Source: Chromera velia (Eukaryota; Sar; Chromeraceae). From it: 55,446 bases of DNA. This document shows, in pieces, positions 55,083 through 55,446 of this stretch (positions are counted from its first letter, which is position 1; each line of letters opens with the position of its first letter). The translations under genes were made by a program, and so were the position numbers. The stretch covers positions 1 through 55,446 of the forward strand of contig JAHBMJ010000907.1 of NCBI GenBank assembly GCA_018398765.1, in the 5' to 3' direction. The notes under the pieces are model-generated. The model was not told the DNA's origin, did not search any database, and worked only from the letters and a program-made list of their open reading frames with translations.

Positions 55083-55446
55083 GGCAGGAAAGGCTCCCTA
55101 AGAAAGGGAAGGACGCGAAACAGGAGACAGCTACGGGGATGGCGTCTCCTCAAGTGGGTCTTCAAATACTCTCTTCTGCGCTTTCAAGACTCCACCCAGC
55201 TCAACCAGAAATCGGACAGCCACAACTGAGACGTCCTGAAGAAGGAGTGATAAGTCGTTTGTCGCGGAATGTCGAATTTGCGGATAGACTCGCGTCACTG
55301 ATCGATCAAGTTCAAAGAGTGGCGATGGACCTATATATGGACCCAGCTGCATGGGCGTGGAATGGCGTGGAGGCAAATTTCGTGAGACAATTAAGCAACA
55401 CAACACTTCGATTGTTTTTAGCCACCTCCGCGCCGCCCCCCCCCCC
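55083..55446. other. 5' flank of the plastid-protein gene, no gene
   Basis: No supported gene; a short minus-strand open frame (55131-55406) lacks recognisable features. The GCTTTCCGG motif was not found here. The window ends in a C-run. Confidence 0.4.

Overview
The window looks like nuclear DNA of a chromerid-type alga (alveolate, relative of apicomplexans, Chromera-like). This is an inference. It rests on dense spliceosomal introns, a fused HPPK-DHPS folate enzyme whose DHPS motifs (DVGLGFAK, GYSRKR) follow the apicomplexan pattern, a protein with a plastid-type bipartite leader, two large ribonuclease-inhibitor-like LRR proteins, and very repeat-rich introns. Nothing looks prokaryotic: no operons, no ribosome-binding sites. 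There are three runs of N (19014, 21150-21278, 41971-42015).

Layout. 0.5-13.8 kb: two paralogous LRR genes face each other (plus 563-6292, minus 7653-13766), with a 766 bp TIR element between their 3' ends. 13.8-21.9 kb: no confident gene; minisatellite arrays, AT-rich DNA and a promoter-like repeat cluster. 21.9-24.1 kb: a divergent pair, a small unknown protein (minus) and a MAPEG membrane protein (plus). 24.1-27.1 kb: a second, longer copy of the TIR element plus microsatellites. 27.1-37.8 kb: a divergent pair, HPPK-DHPS (minus, 7 exons) and MCM6 (plus, 10 exons). 37.8-39.9 kb: AT-rich spacer. 39.9-47.8 kb: a divergent pair, a 1420-residue low-complexity protein (minus, 7 exons) and a 152-residue unknown protein (plus). 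47.8-52.5 kb: gene-free repeat block with three adjacent fold-back elements. 52.5-55.1 kb: a plastid-targeted protein with three Cys-Gly-Lys repeats (minus, 3 exons).

The genes do not form one pathway. MCM6 is part of the replicative helicase; HPPK-DHPS makes dihydropteroate; the MAPEG protein is probably a glutathione or lipid-mediator membrane enzyme; the LRR proteins are probably protein-binding scaffolds. What links the region is genome architecture. Three of the four gene neighbourhoods start from divergent intergenic regions of 0.6-1 kb. A GCTTTCCGG(GG) motif sits upstream of most of these starts. Splice sites are unusual (GTNNG donors with frequent C at +3; GCAG acceptors), and long introns carry microsatellites that are mostly pyrimidine-rich on the coding strand.

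Exon models were worked out by hand from reading frame, phase and splice dinucleotides; every multi-exon model listed closes in frame, but none has transcript support.
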